Shown here piece after piece: positions 47,890-56,742 of a stretch of DNA of 64,000 nucleotides. The stretch's first letter is position 1. Each line of letters starts with the position of its first letter. The translations under genes and the position numbers were made by a program. Under the pieces are notes generated by a model. The model was not told the origin of the DNA and did no database searches. It saw only the letters and a program-made list of their open reading frames with translations. This stretch comes from Chryseobacterium sp. KLBC 52 (lineage in GTDB: Bacteria > Bacteroidota > Bacteroidia > Flavobacteriales > Weeksellaceae), in NCBI RefSeq assembly GCF_003347605.1, contig NZ_QDFZ01000009.1, positions 1-64,000 on the forward strand, in the 5' to 3' direction.

Positions 47890-48585
47890 TTAAAAAAGCC
47901 ATTTAACCAATCCGATCATGATGGTTCCTAATACTAAACAGAATAGTATCATTACCGCAAAAATCTTCCCAAATTCTGTCCAAAACTTTTTATGATCAAA
48001 AGTAAAATCAACAGGGTTAATATAATAGACCTCATAAACCAAAGGATTTATACGCAAATCTGGTCGAAAATGCACAATTCCCTGAATATATCTTCTTCGT
48101 AAAGCTCTCAGATTTCCAATATAAGTACTGTAACCTGCATCCATTCCATTAAAATCAACTTCTGTTACCGAGCCATTATTATTTACTTTCAATATATAAG
48201 TTTTATGCCTTGGACTCACACTCACATCATATTCATCAGAAAAGGAATATTTTTTCAGATTATTGTACAAGATCTCATCTATCGTTCCATCGGCTCTTTC
48301 GTAGTGAATTCCTCTATCATCAACCTCTATCGTTCTGACTATTCTTTTTCTGATTCTCCGCCGGTAAAGAAAAAAACGGTATAAACCGAAAGCAAGCGCC
48401 GGATAGTATAGTATGGCTACAATAATAAATATGATTAGTTTATCGCTCATCACAACAGGTAATCCTGCTATGATCATAAACGCTGCCAACAATAAAAGTA
48501 TTCCAAAAGTCCTGGTTATCCAGGTCATGAACCACCATGTTTTAGATGTTAATGGCAAAAAATCTTTTCTTATATCCTCTTGCAT
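47890..48585 (-). CDS. Hypothetical membrane protein
   Basis: A 231-residue protein from ATG 48585 (MQEDIRKDFLPLTSKTWW). Two membrane helices near the N-terminus (TFGILLLLAAFMIIAGLPVV; LIIFIIVAILYYPALAFGLY), a basic loop RRRIRKRIVRTI, a soluble strand-rich central part, and one C-terminal helix. The longer frame upstream reads a palindromic repeat. Likely a YcxB-type or unknown membrane protein; no motif decides. Confidence 0.7.
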   Translation of the reverse strand: MQEDIRKDFLPLTSKTWWFMTWITRTFGILLLLAAFMIIAGLPVVMSDKLIIFIIVAILYYPALAFGLYRFFLYRRRIRKRIVRTIEVDDRGIHYERADGTIDEILYNNLKKYSFSDEYDVSVSPRHKTYILKVNNNGSVTEVDFNGMDAGYSTYIGNLRALRRRYIQGIVHFRPDLRINPLVYEVYYINPVDFTFDHKKFWTEFGKIFAVMILFCLVLGTIMIGLVKWLF

Positions 48586-48627
48586 CTGTTCAAGATACGA
48601 AAAAATTAAGTAAACTCTGGTAAAAAC

Positions 48628-48786
48628 GGAAGCTGGAAGAGTGAAGCTGGAGGCAACTGTTAGTCTGATAATGTCTGTTGTTACCACAAACTCAATGAAA
48701 TTTTTCCTTAAAAAGATGATAGGTTTTTGAGAGTCTCTTTTGTTATGATTTCAATACCTTCCCTCCTCCGGCTTCCGGCTTCCCAA
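48628..48786. repeat. Inverted-repeat element with GGAAGCYGGAAG ends
   Basis: GGAAGCTGGAAGAGTGAAGC at one end is mirrored by GCTTCCGGCTTCCC at the other, with a T-rich interior. Same end type as 12428-12534; a member of a dispersed palindromic family. Confidence 0.5.
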
Positions 48787-48859
48787 CTATAGTACAAAAG
48801 AGCCACAGCAGCACCATGACTCTTTTTACCAAATTGAAAATAAGATATAATTATTGAAA

Positions 48860-50608
48860 CTACGAAATCGTATAGGTCTTTTCTGTTGTGGTATTGTAGG
48901 TATCGGAAATCACATTGTCTACAAACCTCCATTCTGCAGTAGAACTTCCGGTGGTAAATTTCACATGGAGATAGCCTCTTTTATAAAGATTGGCATAATC
49001 CAGATCATCAATCAGTAGTGAAAATGCCTGGGCCAGTTCTATTGCTTTTGTTGGATCTGAAGTAATCCCCAGATATCCTTCCAGGCCAGGAGAAGAAACT
49101 GAACTGCAGGCAAGCTCTGTCCCTATAAATTTACCCTGTGCATCGGTTAGTTTTCCCAGCCATGCATTATGGGTATCTCCTGCTAATACCACTACATTTT
49201 TGCCTGCAAGAAGGGAATAAAGCTGTTCTCTTTCCATGAAATATCCATCCCATGCATCGAGATTGTAGGGTAAAGTAGTTTTGATTCTTGCAATTTCCTG
49301 CGGAGTCAGTGTTGGATCCTGCTGCTGGTGTCTTGTTTTAAGAATAATCAGTTGAGTGATGGTATTCTGAAGAGCCTGCATGGTAGCTGGCTGTGCGCTT
49401 CCATGTTGTTTAATTTCTGCCAGAATCTGATTCAACAGCATCAATAACTCTGCTGGAACCATCATTTTAGTCATTAAAATCTGCTGCCCCAATACCTTCC
49501 ATTTTGCAGTATCGCTGTTGATCTGAGAGCCCAGCCATGCCATTTGCTCATTACCGATCAGTCTTCTGTTAGTACTTAAAAAATCTGTTTTAAACTGTAT
49601 CTGATTAAAATTTCCTGTGCTATCAATATAATCGGAATATTCCATTTGCTTATCTCTGGCAATCACCCTTGTATCCATCATGTAAAGGGAAACGATATTG
49701 CCGAAGTTAAAGCTTCTGTAAATTCTCATATCTTTCCCTGTTTTAAGAGGAATATATTCGCTGTAAGCCTGAAAAGCTGCCATTTTTCTTGCCTGAAAAT
49801 CTCCTTCGTTAGGCTGATGGTTTTCTGCTCCGGATTTATAGGTATCATTGGCAAATTCATGGTCATCCCAAACACAGATGAACGGTTTTTTCTGATGAAG
49901 AAGCTGAAGATTCTTATCTCCTCTGTATTGTCTGTAGCGTTCTCTGTAATCGCTGAGGTTAAGAATTTCCTTCGCCGGCTGATGGGCTCTTCCCAATTGA
50001 TTGGTGTAAGGGTTTGTCCCGTATTGTCCCGGCGCATATTCATAAATATAATCTCCAAGGTGTACTACAACATCTGCTTCAGATTTTGCAATTGCGCCGT
50101 ACACATTGAAAAGTCCTGCAGGAAAGTTGGAACAAGATACCACTGCCATTTTCACTTCACTTACAGCATCTGATTTTGAAGGTAAAGTAAGGGTTTCTCC
50201 TGTTACGCTGACTTCCTTGGTTTTACCGTTATAAAATCTATAGTAATATTTTGTATTGGAAGAGATATTCTGAACATCTACTGCTACAGTAAAATCGTTG
50301 ACAACTGTGGCATTTGCCTGCCCTCTTCTTACCACTTCTGAAAAGTTACTGTTCTTACTGATTTCCCACGTAATCTCGGCATCCGTTCCTTTTGAGTACC
50401 GGGTCCAGATAATAATTCCTGTTGCGCTGGGATCAAAACTTGCTACCCCGGATTCAAAACCTCCGTTTTTAAGATCATCGGGAGCATTTCCATTTTCAGT
50501 AAAATCGTCACTGCAGCTTTCAATGAGAGGAGCGAGAAAAATTCCTCCGGCTGCCAATAGTGAATTTTTAAGAAATCTTCTTCTGTTGAATTGGTGGTTG
50601 TTTTCCAT
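48860..50608 (-). CDS. PhoD-like alkaline phosphatase, Tat-exported lipoprotein
   Basis: A 582-residue phosphodiesterase/phosphatase of the PhoD family. The N-terminus NRRRFLKNSLLAAGGIFLAP is a Tat signal and is followed by a lipobox Cys (IESCSDD). Catalytic and metal motifs: VVSCSNFPAG with Cys-Ser region, HLGDYIYEYAPGQYG, VWDDHEFANDTYKSG, and the C-terminal VLAGDTHNAWLG. Expected to be periplasmic or surface, Ca/Fe dependent. Starts ATG at 50608; ATG one codon earlier is equally possible. Confidence 0.93.
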   Translation of the reverse strand: MENNHQFNRRRFLKNSLLAAGGIFLAPLIESCSDDFTENGNAPDDLKNGGFESGVASFDPSATGIIIWTRYSKGTDAEITWEISKNSNFSEVVRRGQANATVVNDFTVAVDVQNISSNTKYYYRFYNGKTKEVSVTGETLTLPSKSDAVSEVKMAVVSCSNFPAGLFNVYGAIAKSEADVVVHLGDYIYEYAPGQYGTNPYTNQLGRAHQPAKEILNLSDYRERYRQYRGDKNLQLLHQKKPFICVWDDHEFANDTYKSGAENHQPNEGDFQARKMAAFQAYSEYIPLKTGKDMRIYRSFNFGNIVSLYMMDTRVIARDKQMEYSDYIDSTGNFNQIQFKTDFLSTNRRLIGNEQMAWLGSQINSDTAKWKVLGQQILMTKMMVPAELLMLLNQILAEIKQHGSAQPATMQALQNTITQLIILKTRHQQQDPTLTPQEIARIKTTLPYNLDAWDGYFMEREQLYSLLAGKNVVVLAGDTHNAWLGKLTDAQGKFIGTELACSSVSSPGLEGYLGITSDPTKAIELAQAFSLLIDDLDYANLYKRGYLHVKFTTGSSTAEWRFVDNVISDTYNTTTEKTYTIS

Positions 50609-50848
50609 CATTACTTTTTTTGCAAAGCAACGGTATCTGGGAAAGAAGCTTGTTAACTGAATCTTAAATGTATTTTATGATTTTTTAAACAAATGTTTAA
50701 TGTTATACATAGTAAATTACATTTGCTATATACTGCTGTAATGGGCATAGACAAAAGGAAACCTTTGCCGGTTTCCTTTTGTCTGAAAGTTTCACAGGAG
50801 AAACTTTATTTTCATCAAATATATCATTTAAGGTCTCTCATTTTTCTT

Positions 50849-53035
50849 TTATTCCCCCAATTCCAGCTGGTTTCTGACCAAATTAAAATATTCTCCTTTT
50901 TTAGAAACTAATTCCTGATGGTTACCTTGCTCTACAACTTCACCCTTTTTCAAAACGATAATATTGTCTGCACTCTTTACGGTGGATAAACGGTGTGCAA
51001 TGATAACTACGGTTCTTCCTTTGAAAAACTCCTGCAAATTGTCGTGTATAATTTTTTCATTTTCCGCATCCAGTGCAGAGGTAGCTTCGTCAAAGAAAAT
51101 AAAATCAGGATTTTTATATACGGCTCTGGCAATGAGAATACGTTGTTTCTGCCCGCCACTTAAATCATCGCCTGCTGCGCCTATCTTGGTATTAAACCCC
51201 AGAGGAAGGCTTTGAATCATTTCGTAGATATTGGCAAGTTTGCATGCACTGATCAATAGTTCTTCATCTACATCTCCCTGCATTGCAATGTTCTCCTGTA
51301 TTGTTCCGCTGAAAATGTAAGAATCCTGAAGCACAACGCCACAATTGTCCCGCCACCAATCATGATTTATACGAAACAGCTCTTCATTTCCTATTTTTAA
51401 TTCTCCGTCTGAAGAGGGATAAAAGCCCAGCAACAGTTTAGATAAAGTGGTTTTTCCGCTACCACTTTCCCCAACGATTGCTACTACTTTCCCATTAGGA
51501 ATTTGAAAATTAATATTTTTTAAAACATAGGGCTGATGTCCTCCGGGATATTTGAACCACAGATTATTTAAGCTGATATCCTGACGCAGAAGGGTATGAT
51601 TTCCGTCTTTTAAATTTATATTTTCGTCAGTTTGCTGCAGTATTTCCTGCACTCTTTTATACACCAAACTTGAATCCTGAAATGAGCGGAAAAAAGCTAC
51701 CAGGTTTTCTATGGGAGCTGATGCAATACCTATTATATAACCTATACTCAGCATCTCTCCAACAGTCATTTTCCCAAGTGACACCCAATAAACACACAAG
51801 AAAGTGGTTGAAAATATAAATAATTGCTTAATTATACTGGTAACATTGGTCTGGTAAATATCCAGAGTAAGACTTTTTACTTTAGTCTTGTATATTTTTT
51901 TCTGAAGCTCCTCCCACTTTGATATTTTAGAAATGTGAGCATTACTGATTTTAACAGAAACCATTCCGGTAATCATCTCTACAAGATGATTTTTATTTTC
52001 TGAATTGAGTTTAAAGGCATAATAATCTATAATTCTCCTCTTATTATTGAACAGGTAAATCCAAACGGTGGAAAAAACAGCGAGGCCAATAAATCCCAAT
52101 GCAATATAATGATTGTATAGTAAAAGCCTTATAACCAATACAACCAGTAAAAATACTGATAAAACGTTAGACAGCAGCTGCCGGGTCAGTAACTGTTCTA
52201 TTTTGGCCTGTTCTTCTATTTTTTGTAACAAATCTGTATATAATCTGTTTTCAAAAAAAGATATGGGAAGCCTGACCGTCTTTTGCAGCAGATCATTCAA
52301 CATTTTGATACTTACCTGCGAGCTGAAATGTACACCCACAAAGTTCTGAAGAATAGTGATGAGTATTTGTCCGCCATATAAAAGCATTTGAAAGCCAAAG
52401 ATTCCAACAATAATTTTTCCTTCTTTTGACTTCATGCCTTCATCAAACATTTTTTGGATCAGCTGAGGAAAAATATACGAAATAACGGAACTGATTGTGA
52501 TTAAAAAAATCAAGAAACCTATTTTGAAGTTTTGTTTTTCTAACACAGAATGAATATAGCTTTTAAAGATCTTTAAATCTTTTTGTTCAAACGGAGGTTG
52601 AAATTCAACAAATTCTTCTGTTGGAATCAATTGTAATCCTATTCCTTCCTGATCAGATGAAGAGATCCAAAGTTTAGTAAACTGCTCTTTTTTAAGTCTT
52701 AATCTTCCGTATTTGGGGTCTGAAATATAATAAAAATCATTTTTGATCTTATAAAGTACAACAAAATGTTCCTGCTCCCAATGTAAGATGCATGGCAGAT
52801 GCACATCTTCGTTCAGCGTAGATAAATCTACCTTAAAAGGAGTGGTATGGAAATAAAGTTTTCTCCCGGCATCATTAATATCTGCCAAAGTAACACCGGA
52901 ACGCGTTACTTCGGTAAGATTTCTCAGAAATACCAGATCGCAGTTTTTGCCATAGTATTTTAAAATAATCTTCAGGCAAACCGGACCGCAATCCATCTGT
53001 TCTATTTGGGAATAAAAGGGAAATTTGTTGAACAC
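50849..53035 (-). CDS. Peptidase C39-containing ABC exporter (PCAT/LanT-type)
   Basis: A 728-residue exporter. Residues 1-135 are a C39 cysteine protease: QMDCGPVCLKIILKYYGK with the active Cys and the His in LHWEQEHFVVL. Six transmembrane helices follow (about residues 165-450), then the ATPase domain with Walker A GESGSGKTTLS, signature LSGGQKQRIL and Walker B FIFFDEATSAL. It would cut the double-glycine leaders of the five precursors and export the mature peptides. Last gene of the RiPP operon. Confidence 0.95.
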   Translation of the reverse strand: MFNKFPFYSQIEQMDCGPVCLKIILKYYGKNCDLVFLRNLTEVTRSGVTLADINDAGRKLYFHTTPFKVDLSTLNEDVHLPCILHWEQEHFVVLYKIKNDFYYISDPKYGRLRLKKEQFTKLWISSSDQEGIGLQLIPTEEFVEFQPPFEQKDLKIFKSYIHSVLEKQNFKIGFLIFLITISSVISYIFPQLIQKMFDEGMKSKEGKIIVGIFGFQMLLYGGQILITILQNFVGVHFSSQVSIKMLNDLLQKTVRLPISFFENRLYTDLLQKIEEQAKIEQLLTRQLLSNVLSVFLLVVLVIRLLLYNHYIALGFIGLAVFSTVWIYLFNNKRRIIDYYAFKLNSENKNHLVEMITGMVSVKISNAHISKISKWEELQKKIYKTKVKSLTLDIYQTNVTSIIKQLFIFSTTFLCVYWVSLGKMTVGEMLSIGYIIGIASAPIENLVAFFRSFQDSSLVYKRVQEILQQTDENINLKDGNHTLLRQDISLNNLWFKYPGGHQPYVLKNINFQIPNGKVVAIVGESGSGKTTLSKLLLGFYPSSDGELKIGNEELFRINHDWWRDNCGVVLQDSYIFSGTIQENIAMQGDVDEELLISACKLANIYEMIQSLPLGFNTKIGAAGDDLSGGQKQRILIARAVYKNPDFIFFDEATSALDAENEKIIHDNLQEFFKGRTVVIIAHRLSTVKSADNIIVLKKGEVVEQGNHQELVSKKGEYFNLVRNQLELGE

Positions 53036-53044
53036 AATAATAAG

Positions 53045-53962
53045 TTAAATTGTTATGCCTAGTGTTTTTAGCTTTTTAGTAAATTCTTCATCATTTACTA
53101 ACTGCTCGTTATTGGATATTTTATCTAAATAATTTTCAATTATAATTTTCACTAATTTCTGAGGAGAACTTTTAATATGAGAAAAATTTTCGTTCAGATA
53201 CTCTAAAAAGTCTTCATCATCAATTTTATCAATGCAGCACATGGCAGCCAGTAAATTTTCCTGATCTCCGGAATATTCATTGGATTTTACAAGCGAATGA
53301 AATATTTGCTGAAATATCCTTGCTGTTTTTTGATCATCCTGTATGGATTTCTGAATTGCAACATAAGAATTGTTAATGATATGCTTTAGCATTCCCTGCT
53401 TATCAATCAATGGCAAATCTTCAGCAATTTTTTGATAATGGGTATTTTCATGTTTGTTAAACATGAAAAAAGCAATGATTTTCAAAACTTCTTCCTTATA
53501 ACGCTCCTGATCTTTTACGCGTGCATAAATTCTGATTTTATTGAGTGACTGCTCACCAATAATGATAGCAAAATAAGGAAACGTTTTACTTTGAATTAAA
53601 GCACTTTCAATAGCCCTGTTAATATTTTCTTCTGCCAGTTCAAAATCATTTTCTACATAATTTTTATAAGCAAGCAAAGCATAATCTAAACTAATCATCC
53701 CATGTTCTATAGGATCGATGAAGTAACTCTGCAGATTCTGCATTTTTAAATAATGGTAGTTTCCTAAAGTAGCATTCCCCACACGAAAAGCAGAGAGTGA
53801 TTTTTCAGACAGGTTCATATAGTAAAACAACCCAGCCTGGATATCTTCCGGAATATCTTTTCTAAATTCCTCAATCAGATTTTCGAAAATATGTCTTGGC
53901 TTTTTCACCTCATATTCCCGGAATTCTACTGTTTTTATTTTGTCTAGAATTATTGTTTCCAT
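53045..53962 (-). CDS. RiPP-cluster hypothetical protein
   Basis: A 305-residue soluble, helical protein (FRKDIPEDIQAGLFYYMNLS, ... YALLAYKNYVENDFELAEEN) with TPR-like spacing in the middle. No motif identifies it. It lies 10 bases downstream of the radical SAM gene and 9 bases upstream of the exporter gene, so it belongs to the peptide pathway, perhaps as a partner of the maturase or the precursors. Confidence 0.8.
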   Translation of the reverse strand: METIILDKIKTVEFREYEVKKPRHIFENLIEEFRKDIPEDIQAGLFYYMNLSEKSLSAFRVGNATLGNYHYLKMQNLQSYFIDPIEHGMISLDYALLAYKNYVENDFELAEENINRAIESALIQSKTFPYFAIIIGEQSLNKIRIYARVKDQERYKEEVLKIIAFFMFNKHENTHYQKIAEDLPLIDKQGMLKHIINNSYVAIQKSIQDDQKTARIFQQIFHSLVKSNEYSGDQENLLAAMCCIDKIDDEDFLEYLNENFSHIKSSPQKLVKIIIENYLDKISNNEQLVNDEEFTKKLKTLGITI

Positions 53963-53972
53963 ACATTATTTG

Positions 53973-55328
53973 TTAAGAAAGCACAGCCTGTTCATTAATA
54001 TATCTCTGAAGAAGAATTCTATCATCAATATTAAATTTGAAGGAAGGACACGCAGGAATATTATCGTACCAGTTTTTCGGACATGCTCCACCGCATAAAG
54101 GAAGAAATTTACAGCTCTTGCACCATGAGTTATTATCTGGAATTTCATTAAACCAGTTTCTCATTACAATATTTTTACTGTCAACATCTTTATCTTTCAC
54201 GATATTACCTGCGTAGAACTCAGAGTTGTCATATTTTGGAGTGTACGGAATTTCCCAGCATGTAGAGACATTTCCGAAAGCATCAAATACTTCTGAAGTC
54301 TGGCTCACTACCATACATGGCTTTGTAACCCTTTCAGGAATGATCTGGGTTTTAAACTTTGCTTTTGATTGTAAAAGTTTCATATAAACTTCTATTTCAA
54401 GCTCTGCAAATTCTTCTTTTGAAACTCCTTTGATGGTTGCCTTATTATCACCCCAGTCGTGAATGGGTGCCAGGTAGAAACTTACATGTTCCAAAATACC
54501 TTCAGCTTCTAAATAATCAATAAAGTCTATTACATTGTAGCTGTTTTCTTTATCTACATTACATCTAATATTGAAGCTGGCTTCTTTTTGATACAATTCA
54601 GAATTGACAATTTCTTTTATATTCTTAATAATGATATCAAAACTGTTTGAACCGTTTTTCAGATATCTTCTCTTATCATGGAATTCCTGAGTTCCATCCA
54701 CAGTGATCTGATATTCTGTAATTCTGTAGTTTTTTACCAGTTTCTCAAAAAGTGAGTATTTAAGACTTAAAGCATTGGTGATAATTCTGGAAGAATATTT
54801 TAAGTTTTTTTCTTCACACAAACTGATCAAACGGGTTGACAAATTAGAAATCGCTGATAAGCCTGTTAAAGGTTCCCCTCCGTACCAGGTAATGCTTAAA
54901 TGTTCAAGATCACCCGATAAGTCCTCCATTTTATTAATGATTCTATCATAAGTAAGATCTAAAACTTCTTTAGACATACTTTTGTTGGTATGGAGCTGTC
55001 CACAATAGTGACATCCCAGCTGGCAGTTTCCGGATGGCTGAATCACATAAGAAAGTGTTTTAAGATCCTGATGATCTACAGACATGATATTGTCTGAAAG
55101 GATTTCTCTTAATTCATCTTCAAACTCAGGTACGTAAAATTCATTTTTTATAAGGTTGATAAAAATTTCTTCAGGAATTTCTGTGGTTTCAAGATTACAT
55201 ATTTTTTCGTATAATCCTTTTTTCACTTCAATAGATGTTCCGGAACGGGTAGAAAAAAGAATGATGTGATCATCTAAAATCTCTTCGTTTTCTATGGTAT
55301 GGATATATCTTGATAATTTGTATTTCAT
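53973..55328 (-). CDS. Radical SAM/SPASM peptide maturase
   Basis: A 451-residue enzyme. Residues near 105-115 carry the radical SAM cluster motif CxxxCxxC in GNCQLGCHYCGQLH. The C-terminal SPASM part has the auxiliary Fe-S cysteines CKSCKFLPLCGGACPKNW and CPSFKF. It is expected to modify the Cys- and Trp-rich cores of the precursors. A stem-loop at 55352-55375 separates it from the precursor genes. Confidence 0.94.
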   Translation of the reverse strand: MKYKLSRYIHTIENEEILDDHIILFSTRSGTSIEVKKGLYEKICNLETTEIPEEIFINLIKNEFYVPEFEDELREILSDNIMSVDHQDLKTLSYVIQPSGNCQLGCHYCGQLHTNKSMSKEVLDLTYDRIINKMEDLSGDLEHLSITWYGGEPLTGLSAISNLSTRLISLCEEKNLKYSSRIITNALSLKYSLFEKLVKNYRITEYQITVDGTQEFHDKRRYLKNGSNSFDIIIKNIKEIVNSELYQKEASFNIRCNVDKENSYNVIDFIDYLEAEGILEHVSFYLAPIHDWGDNKATIKGVSKEEFAELEIEVYMKLLQSKAKFKTQIIPERVTKPCMVVSQTSEVFDAFGNVSTCWEIPYTPKYDNSEFYAGNIVKDKDVDSKNIVMRNWFNEIPDNNSWCKSCKFLPLCGGACPKNWYDNIPACPSFKFNIDDRILLQRYINEQAVLS

Positions 55329-55351
55329 AATTATTTTTTTTTAACATTAAA

Positions 55352-55375
55352 TAGAGTAGCACGAATGCTACTCTA
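55352..55375 (-). promoter_or_regulatory. Stem-loop between precursors and maturase
   Basis: TAGAGTAGC-ACGAAT-GCTACTCTA is a 9-bp perfect stem with a 6-base loop. On the minus strand it lacks a clean T-run, so it probably lowers readthrough from precursors to enzyme genes rather than stopping it. Confidence 0.55.
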
Positions 55376-55384
55376 CTTTTTACT

Positions 55385-55585
55385 TTAGTTGTAACTCCAA
55401 CAGTCGTTACCACTGCAAGTTTGTGTACCTCCGAACCCCCAGCAGTCATTCTGGCTTGTGCAGGTTGCCGCTAATTCTAAAGGTAACTTACCTCCCTTGA
55501 TTGTCTTTACTGAATTTTCGCTCATTCCCTGTAGCTTGTTTTCAGTGATTTTTTTAGACAATTCAAACAATTTTTTGTTTTTCAT
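55385..55585 (-). CDS. RiPP precursor peptide 1
   Basis: 66 residues. Leader MKNKKLFELSKKITENKLQG followed by the double-Gly site IKGG, then a core with CTSQNDCWGFGGTQTCSGND and CWSYN. Four Cys and two CW pairs. 90 percent or so identical in leader to precursor 2. Confidence 0.88.
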   Translation of the reverse strand: MKNKKLFELSKKITENKLQGMSENSVKTIKGGKLPLELAATCTSQNDCWGFGGTQTCSGNDCWSYN

Positions 55586-55671
55586 AACAATAAATCTTAG
55601 GTTAATTTTTTTTCTTGTAAAGTTTTAATTCCACACAAGACCCTGCAGAACGTAATTGATGGAATCAGAGT

Positions 55672-55872
55672 TTAGTTATAACTCCAGCAGCTGTTACCAC
55701 TGCAAGTAGCTGTACCTCCAAATCCCCAGCAGCTGTTCTGGCTTGTGCAGTCTGCAGCTAGTTCTAGAGGCAGTTTACCTCCTTTGATTGTCTTTACTGA
55801 ATTTTCGCTCATTCCCTGTAGCTTGTTTTCAGTGATTTTTTTAGACAATTCAAACAATTTTTTGTTTTTCAT
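55672..55872 (-). CDS. RiPP precursor peptide 2
   Basis: 66 residues; leader identical to precursor 1, cleavage site IKGG, core with CTSQNSCWGFGGTATCSGNS and CWSYN. A tandem duplicate with four substitutions in the core, which suggests recent diversification. Confidence 0.88.
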   Translation of the reverse strand: MKNKKLFELSKKITENKLQGMSENSVKTIKGGKLPLELAADCTSQNSCWGFGGTATCSGNSCWSYN

Positions 55873-55948
55873 TACAATAAATTTTCATGGTTATCATTTC
55901 CCTGAACAGTTTTAATTCCACACAGGGCTATACAGAACACAAATTTCT

Positions 55949-56131
55949 TTATGAAAAGATCCAGCAATTAGGATCTGTGTGCAGATCCGGCCTGCACCCA
56001 CTACAGGTACATTGGCTACAATGGTAAGCGAATAAGCCACCGGTAATAAATACCAGGCCTTCTTTCTGCAGTTTTTTCATTTTGACATTTGTGATTTTTT
56101 TAGAAATCGTTTCAAGCTTTTTGTTTTTCAT
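55949..56131 (-). CDS. RiPP precursor peptide 3
   Basis: 60 residues from ATG 56131 (MKNKKLETISKKITNVKMKK). Leader ends FITGG; core HCSQCTCSGCRPDLHTDPNC then WIFS. Five Cys, and again a CW pair near the C-terminus. The longer frame adds non-leader residues. Confidence 0.85.
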   Translation of the reverse strand: MKNKKLETISKKITNVKMKKLQKEGLVFITGGLFAYHCSQCTCSGCRPDLHTDPNCWIFS

Positions 56132-56211
56132 AGAAATAAGTTTTTTATGTTTATTACGAGTCTTACCTCTATAAAAATTACTCAAGCTTAATAGATTATG
56201 ATTTTAAAGAA

Positions 56212-56430
56212 CTAATTTTCTTTTGTCATAAAATACCAGCACTCATTCTTGGAACAATCGCCAGCAGTACCTCCATATCCCCAGCATTCGTTCTCACGGC
56301 CGCATTCATTGGGTAATAATTCGAGAGACATGTTTCCCCCGGTAATAGTTCTTATTGAGTGGGCATCAGCTCCTAATAACTTGTTTTGCGTTATTTTTTT
56401 GGATAATTCATGTAATTTTTTATTCTTCAT
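56212..56430 (-). CDS. RiPP precursor peptide 4
   Basis: 72 residues from ATG 56430 (MKNKKLHELSKKITQNKLLG). Leader ends TITGG; core has CGRENECWGYGGTAGDCSKN and ECWYF, followed by MTKEN. Two CW pairs with the WGYGG variant of precursors 1 and 2. Confidence 0.85.
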   Translation of the reverse strand: MKNKKLHELSKKITQNKLLGADAHSIRTITGGNMSLELLPNECGRENECWGYGGTAGDCSKNECWYFMTKEN

Positions 56431-56500
56431 CCTGATAAGTTTCATGGTTAATAGTTTTTCCTGAAAAGTTCTGGCTTCAGAGAAGGCTCAATAAAAATCT

Positions 56501-56692
56501 TTATGAAAAGCTCCAGCAATCATTCGACGAGCAAACAAACGGACCACAGTAGGAATTACAATCAGGATGTCCGTAACAATCTCCAGTAATATTCTTTCCT
56601 GCATAGATTGTTAAAACTTCATGTTTTTCTAATTTTTTGATCTTACCAAGGGTTACCTTTTTGGATAACTCCACAAGTTTTTTGTTTTTCAT
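56501..56692 (-). CDS. RiPP precursor peptide 5
   Basis: 63 residues, MKNKKLVELSKKVTLGKIKK leader ending IYAG in place of a double Gly. Core CYGHPDCNSYCGPFVCSSND then CWSFS, five Cys and a single CW. First of the five precursors behind the outer-membrane gene. Confidence 0.85.
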   Translation of the reverse strand: MKNKKLVELSKKVTLGKIKKLEKHEVLTIYAGKNITGDCYGHPDCNSYCGPFVCSSNDCWSFS

Positions 56693-56742
56693 GGTTATTA
56701 GTTTTTATTCTTAGTGTATTAGTTTTGTAGTAAAAAAAAGGA

